Positions 6,186-8,535 of a stretch of 8,535 nucleotides of DNA are shown here, piece after piece. This DNA is from Candidatus Bathyarchaeota archaeon. GTDB lineage: Archaea > Thermoproteota > Bathyarchaeia > 40CM-2-53-6. Numbering within the stretch: position 1 is the first letter of the stretch; each line of letters begins with the position of its first letter. The position numbers and the translations under genes were made by a program. The notes under the pieces were generated by a model. That model was not told the DNA's origin and did not search any database. It saw only the letters and a list, made by a program, of their open reading frames with translations. The stretch spans positions 1 through 8,535 of the forward strand of contig VBBA01000087.1 of NCBI GenBank assembly GCA_005888675.1, read 5' to 3'.

Positions 6186-7427
6186 CTATGCCGTTTGGGC
6201 TTTTTCCTGTGGCCTCGACAAAAACTTGGACTGGGCCAGTCGCTTCTGTGCGTTTGCAAGCACTGTTGGCATTGCCCATATTTCTATGAAGCCGTTAGAC
6301 CAGGACTGGTCGAATGTGCTGGCTGAAGTGTAAGTCGCGAGGTTACTCTCGTACAATGACAGTGGTGAGTTTCTCCCGACCACTTGCACTGTTCCCTTGA
6401 AAATTTTCAACCGTACCTGTCCGACGACACGTTCTTGGGTTTTTTCGATGAATGCGTCGAGAGCTTCCCTTAGTGGGTCGTTCCAGAGGCCTGTGTAGAC
6501 TAGCTGAGCCCATTCCTTGTCTACGTAGTGTTTGAAGGATAGTTCGTGGCGTGTTAGGACAGTTTTCTCTAGTTCTCTGTGAGCCTCGATGAGTATGGTT
6601 GCGGCAGGGCACTCGTAGACTTCACGCGATTTTATCCCTACTAATCGATCCTCAATGTGATCGATCCGGCCCACACCATGTTTTCCGCCGATGAAGTTGA
6701 GGTCTCTGATGATCTCTACCGGTCCAGCGCGTTTGCCGTTGAGTGCGACGGGGACTCCGTTATCGAATTCTATCTTAACATACTCAGGTTTGTCCGGAGT
6801 TTTTTCTGGAGGGCTTGTCCACTCGTAAACTTCTGGGGGAGGCTCAGTTTCTGGATTCTCTAGTGCGCCACATTCTATGGATCGACCCCAAAGATTTTGG
6901 TCGACACTGTAAGGGTTCCCAAGATCTACTGGAACAGGTATTCCGTGTTCCTCCGCGTATTGAATCTCTTCCTCTCTTGAGAGGTTCCATTCTCTAGCGG
7001 GTGCAATGATCTTCAGTGCAGGATCGTAGGACTTGACCGCAACCTCGAATCTCACCTGGTCGTTGCCCTTTCCAGTACATCCATGAGCTACACCGACGGC
7101 TCCTTCTTTGTGGGCGAGATCGACAAGTTTGCGAGCGATGAGGGGTCGAGCCAAGGCCGTGCTCACTGGATATTTCCACTCGTACAATCCGTTGGCTTTG
7201 ATTGACGGGAAGACGTAGTCTTCGACGAACTCTCTCTTCACGTCGAGGGTGTGATGGCTAACTGCGCCAACGTCTTTGGATTTGGTTGCAATTTGGGCGA
7301 GATCGTCTGCCTGGCCAACGTCTAGAGTTAGGGTTACGATATCGACGCCATATTTTTCTCGCATCCAGTGAATTGCTACTGAGGTGTCGAGGCCTCCCGA
7401 GTAGGCTAAGACTATTTTTTGACTCAC
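6186..7427 (-). CDS. argG: Argininosuccinate synthase
   Basis: A 413-residue cytoplasmic enzyme joining citrulline and aspartate with ATP to give argininosuccinate. The N-type pyrophosphatase P-loop AYSGGLDTS (8-16) and the second family motif HGCTGKGNDQVRFE (115-128) are intact. Length fits the family (about 400). The start is GTG 7427, directly before the conserved KIVLAYSGG strand. No ribosome binding site lies at normal spacing, so a leaderless transcript is likely, in line with an AAATAC box about 30 bases upstream. It is the first gene of the minus-strand cluster and is divergent from an Lrp/AsnC regulator. The C-terminal 25 residues (AQKRLAQSKFLSRPQEKAQTA region) are basic and probably disordered. 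lysW follows 55 bases later. Confidence 0.96.
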   Translation of the reverse strand: MSQKIVLAYSGGLDTSVAIHWMREKYGVDIVTLTLDVGQADDLAQIATKSKDVGAVSHHTLDVKREFVEDYVFPSIKANGLYEWKYPVSTALARPLIARKLVDLAHKEGAVGVAHGCTGKGNDQVRFEVAVKSYDPALKIIAPAREWNLSREEEIQYAEEHGIPVPVDLGNPYSVDQNLWGRSIECGALENPETEPPPEVYEWTSPPEKTPDKPEYVKIEFDNGVPVALNGKRAGPVEIIRDLNFIGGKHGVGRIDHIEDRLVGIKSREVYECPAATILIEAHRELEKTVLTRHELSFKHYVDKEWAQLVYTGLWNDPLREALDAFIEKTQERVVGQVRLKIFKGTVQVVGRNSPLSLYESNLATYTSASTFDQSWSNGFIEIWAMPTVLANAQKRLAQSKFLSRPQEKAQTA

Positions 7428-7438
7428 GAAAATGTACT

Positions 7439-7450
7439 CTTCCTTAATGA
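7439..7450. promoter_or_regulatory. Possible second operator half-site over the argG core promoter
   Basis: TCCTTAAT at 7441-7448 repeats eight bases of the palindrome at 7482-7498 exactly, 43 bases away (close to four helical turns). The right arm is poor (GATACC instead of AAGGAT). It lies between the proposed argG TATA element and the argG start, where binding would be expected to block RNA polymerase. Confidence 0.4.
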
Positions 7451-7454
7451 TACC

Positions 7455-7460
7455 GTATTT
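7455..7460 (-). promoter_or_regulatory. Candidate TATA element of the arginine cluster
   Basis: The minus strand reads AAATAC, preceded by AACA, centred about 30 bases before the argG GTG. Archaeal TATA boxes sit some 26 bases before the transcription start, so the transcript would begin at or just before the start codon, in agreement with the lack of a ribosome binding site. Confidence 0.4.
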
Positions 7461-7481
7461 GTTGCTCGGGCTTGGTTATGG

Positions 7482-7498
7482 AATCCTTAATAAGGATT
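7482..7498. promoter_or_regulatory. 17-bp perfect palindrome, candidate Lrp-family operator
   Basis: AATCCTTA-A-TAAGGATT is perfectly symmetric around base 7490. It lies between the divergent argG and Lrp-family genes, 10 bases before the preferred regulator start and 54 bases before argG. Lrp/AsnC proteins bind 13-17 bp palindromes with A/T-rich centres, often in their own promoter, so this fits an autoregulatory site that also covers argG. That this protein binds here is inference. Confidence 0.6.
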
Positions 7499-7507
7499 AT
7501 TGGTGCA

Positions 7508-8026
7508 ATGATGGAAGCGTTGCCCCTCGAGAAAGTGGCTCGGTTAGAACCTGAGTCTGTTTTGGATGCCGTAGATTCTTCGGAGCTTGATGATACTGAT
7601 CGCGGAATATTGAGGCGGTTGCAGAAGGATGCTCGAGCATCGTTCAAGAAGATAGCCGACGAGATTGGCGTAAGTGAAGCGACGGTATTCGTTCGCGTGA
7701 AGAAACTTCAGGAGAAAGGAGCGATACGAGGCTTCTTCGCAATCGTCGACGCGAAAGCGGTTGGAAAGTCTCTGACTGCAATCATTCTGGTGAGAGCGAT
7801 GCCGAGAAGCTTTCCAGGTATGCTTGATGGTTTGAAGAAAATTGACGATGTTTATGAGGTATACGATGTTACAGGACAATACTCTTCCATCATCAAAGTC
7901 CGAGCCGCCAATACTGACGAGTTGAGCAAGGTTATCGACAGGATTGGCATGGTCGACGGCGTTGCCGGAACTGAGACAATAATAGTATTAAGAACCGTCA
8001 AAGAAGACCCCAGCGTGAAGATTTGA
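7508..8026 (+). CDS. Lrp/AsnC-family transcription regulator, probable regulator of the arginine cluster
   Basis: An N-terminal winged helix-turn-helix (LDDTDRGILRRLQKDAR, then ADEIGVSEATVFVRVKKL as the recognition part) is joined by a hinge (RGFFAIVDAKAVG) to a C-terminal RAM ligand-binding domain (AIILVRAMPRSF to TETIIVLRTV), all typical of the family. It should form dimers or octamers and sense an amino acid. In Sulfolobus the related LysM controls a lysW operon in response to lysine, so arginine or lysine is a fair guess as effector. From ATG 7508 it has 172 residues, with an unusual 26-residue lead before the helix-turn-helix. Other starts are ATG 7511 (GGTG five bases upstream), ATG 7478 and TTG 7472. 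I prefer 7508/7511 because the palindrome would then lie upstream rather than inside the gene. Confidence 0.9.
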   Translation: MMEALPLEKVARLEPESVLDAVDSSELDDTDRGILRRLQKDARASFKKIADEIGVSEATVFVRVKKLQEKGAIRGFFAIVDAKAVGKSLTAIILVRAMPRSFPGMLDGLKKIDDVYEVYDVTGQYSSIIKVRAANTDELSKVIDRIGMVDGVAGTETIIVLRTVKEDPSVKI

Positions 8027-8037
8027 TCGTCGCGACC

Positions 8038-8044
8038 CTATACA
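8038..8044 (+). promoter_or_regulatory. Possible TATA element for carA
   Basis: CTATACA in the 50-base gap after the Lrp-family gene lies about 36 bases before the carA TTG. Spacing allows a short leader. The gap is also small enough for simple co-transcription with the regulator gene, which I consider equally likely. Confidence 0.25.
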
Positions 8045-8076
8045 GGCATCGCTGAGAGGGCTGTGAGAGGGCAGAA

Positions 8077-8535
8077 TTGGAAGAAAACGGGAAGCACGCC
8101 GTCCTCGCCCTCGAAGATGGGACGATCCTTTACGGGCGTGGCTTCGGAGCAGAAACCCAAGTCACGGGCGAAGTGGTTTTCAACACTTCAATGTTCGGCT
8201 ATCCAGAACTACTGACTGATCCTTCATACTACGACCAGATCGTTGTGATGACCTACCCGATCATCGGCTCCTACGGTGTTCCCAAACATTCGATCCAAGA
8301 CAAGCACGGGTTGCCCTTGCACTTTGAGTCGGACTCGATAAAGGTCAAGGGCTACGCGGTTCACACTCTATCATCTCCCAGTCACTGGGCCTCGGAGATG
8401 CCATTGAATGAATGGCTGGAGAAAGAACACGTCCCCGGAATACAAGGAATCGACACACGCAGCATCACAAAGAAGCTCAGGGTCAACGGGACAATGCTTG
8501 GATTCTTGAAGGTTTCAAGTTCCGAACCTGACAGG
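8077..8535 (+). CDS. carA: Carbamoyl-phosphate synthase small subunit, N-terminal part (runs off the right edge)
   Basis: The first 153 codons of the glutamine amidotransferase subunit, which frees ammonia from glutamine for the large subunit CarB to make carbamoyl phosphate for citrulline and pyrimidines. The visible part is the N-terminal small-chain domain: LEDGTILYGRGFGA (11-24), GEVVFNTSMFGYPELLTDPS (31-50), QIVVMTYPIIGSYGVP (54-69) and IQGIDTRSITKKLRVNGTM (123-141). The class-I glutaminase domain with its Cys-His-Glu triad lies beyond the window. The start is TTG 8077: GAGAGG at 8065-8070 is six bases upstream and the frame is closed by TGA at 8053-8055. It follows the Lrp-family gene by 50 bases and links functionally to the divergent arginine cluster. 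Confidence 0.93.
   Translation, partial: MEENGKHAVLALEDGTILYGRGFGAETQVTGEVVFNTSMFGYPELLTDPSYYDQIVVMTYPIIGSYGVPKHSIQDKHGLPLHFESDSIKVKGYAVHTLSSPSHWASEMPLNEWLEKEHVPGIQGIDTRSITKKLRVNGTMLGFLKVSSSEPDR

Noticed and set aside
5957..6259. A 100-residue version of LysW starting at ATG 6259
   Set aside because: It would overlap the argG end by 74 bases and add a basic, unconserved lead. The TTG at 6130 with GGAGGTGA in front gives the normal family length.
6397..6410. Perfect 14-bp palindrome TTGAAAATTTTCAA, similar to known Lrp-family (FL11-type) binding sites
   Set aside because: It lies inside argG and encodes the conserved RLKIFKG segment, so protein constraint explains it. It is also one base short of the 13-bp spacing I recall for those sites, and it is far from any promoter.
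7544..7879. 111-codon minus-strand frame opposite the regulator gene
   Set aside because: Antisense to a clear Lrp/AsnC protein; no motif of its own.

Overview
The window looks like part of an archaeal chromosome, most likely from the TACK side (Nitrososphaeria/Thaumarchaeota or Bathyarchaeia-like). The reasons are an amino-acid carrier protein (LysW) embedded among arginine genes rather than lysine genes only, an archaeal-style FKBP, an Lrp/AsnC regulator of archaeal type, frequent GTG/TTG starts, and T-tracts in the main non-coding gap. Base composition is near half G+C by eye in the genes and more A+T-rich in the non-coding gap. The lineage assignment is inference and no 16S or ribosomal protein gene is present to confirm it.

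Layout. Bases 1-123 are the 3' end of a gene entering from the left, possibly a GHMP kinase such as mevalonate kinase. Bases 159-413 encode a probable two-helix small membrane protein. Bases 414-984 are a mostly non-coding stretch with T-tracts, two hairpins and one doubtful small ORF. From 7427 down to 985 runs a minus-strand cluster in the order argG, lysW, argX, argC, argE (lysK-like), argH, then an FKBP-type prolyl isomerase. Divergent from it, on the plus strand, lie an Lrp/AsnC-family regulator and the 5' part of carA, which runs off the right edge.

How the genes work together. ArgX joins the alpha-amino group of glutamate to the C-terminal glutamate of LysW. A kinase (ArgB/LysZ) and ArgC reduce the carrier-bound side chain to a semialdehyde, an aminotransferase (ArgD/LysJ) makes LysW-ornithine, and ArgE/LysK releases ornithine. 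CarA supplies the ammonia-generating half of carbamoyl phosphate synthesis, ornithine carbamoyltransferase makes citrulline, and ArgG and ArgH finish arginine. The kinase, the aminotransferase and the carbamoyltransferase are not in this window, so the pathway is split. It may borrow LysZ and LysJ from a lysine cluster elsewhere, as known in Sulfolobus.

The most interesting signals are a 17-bp perfect palindrome and a partial second copy in the argG/lrp divergent promoter region (a candidate operator for the neighbouring Lrp protein), the missing argB/argD with two small palindromes exactly at the argC-argE junction, the carrier gene starting at TTG behind a strong ribosome binding site, and a single-domain FKBP at the end of the arginine cluster. 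I see no mobile element, CRISPR array, tRNA or rRNA. No clearly new biological system is evident; the window is mainly a known pathway in an unusual arrangement.
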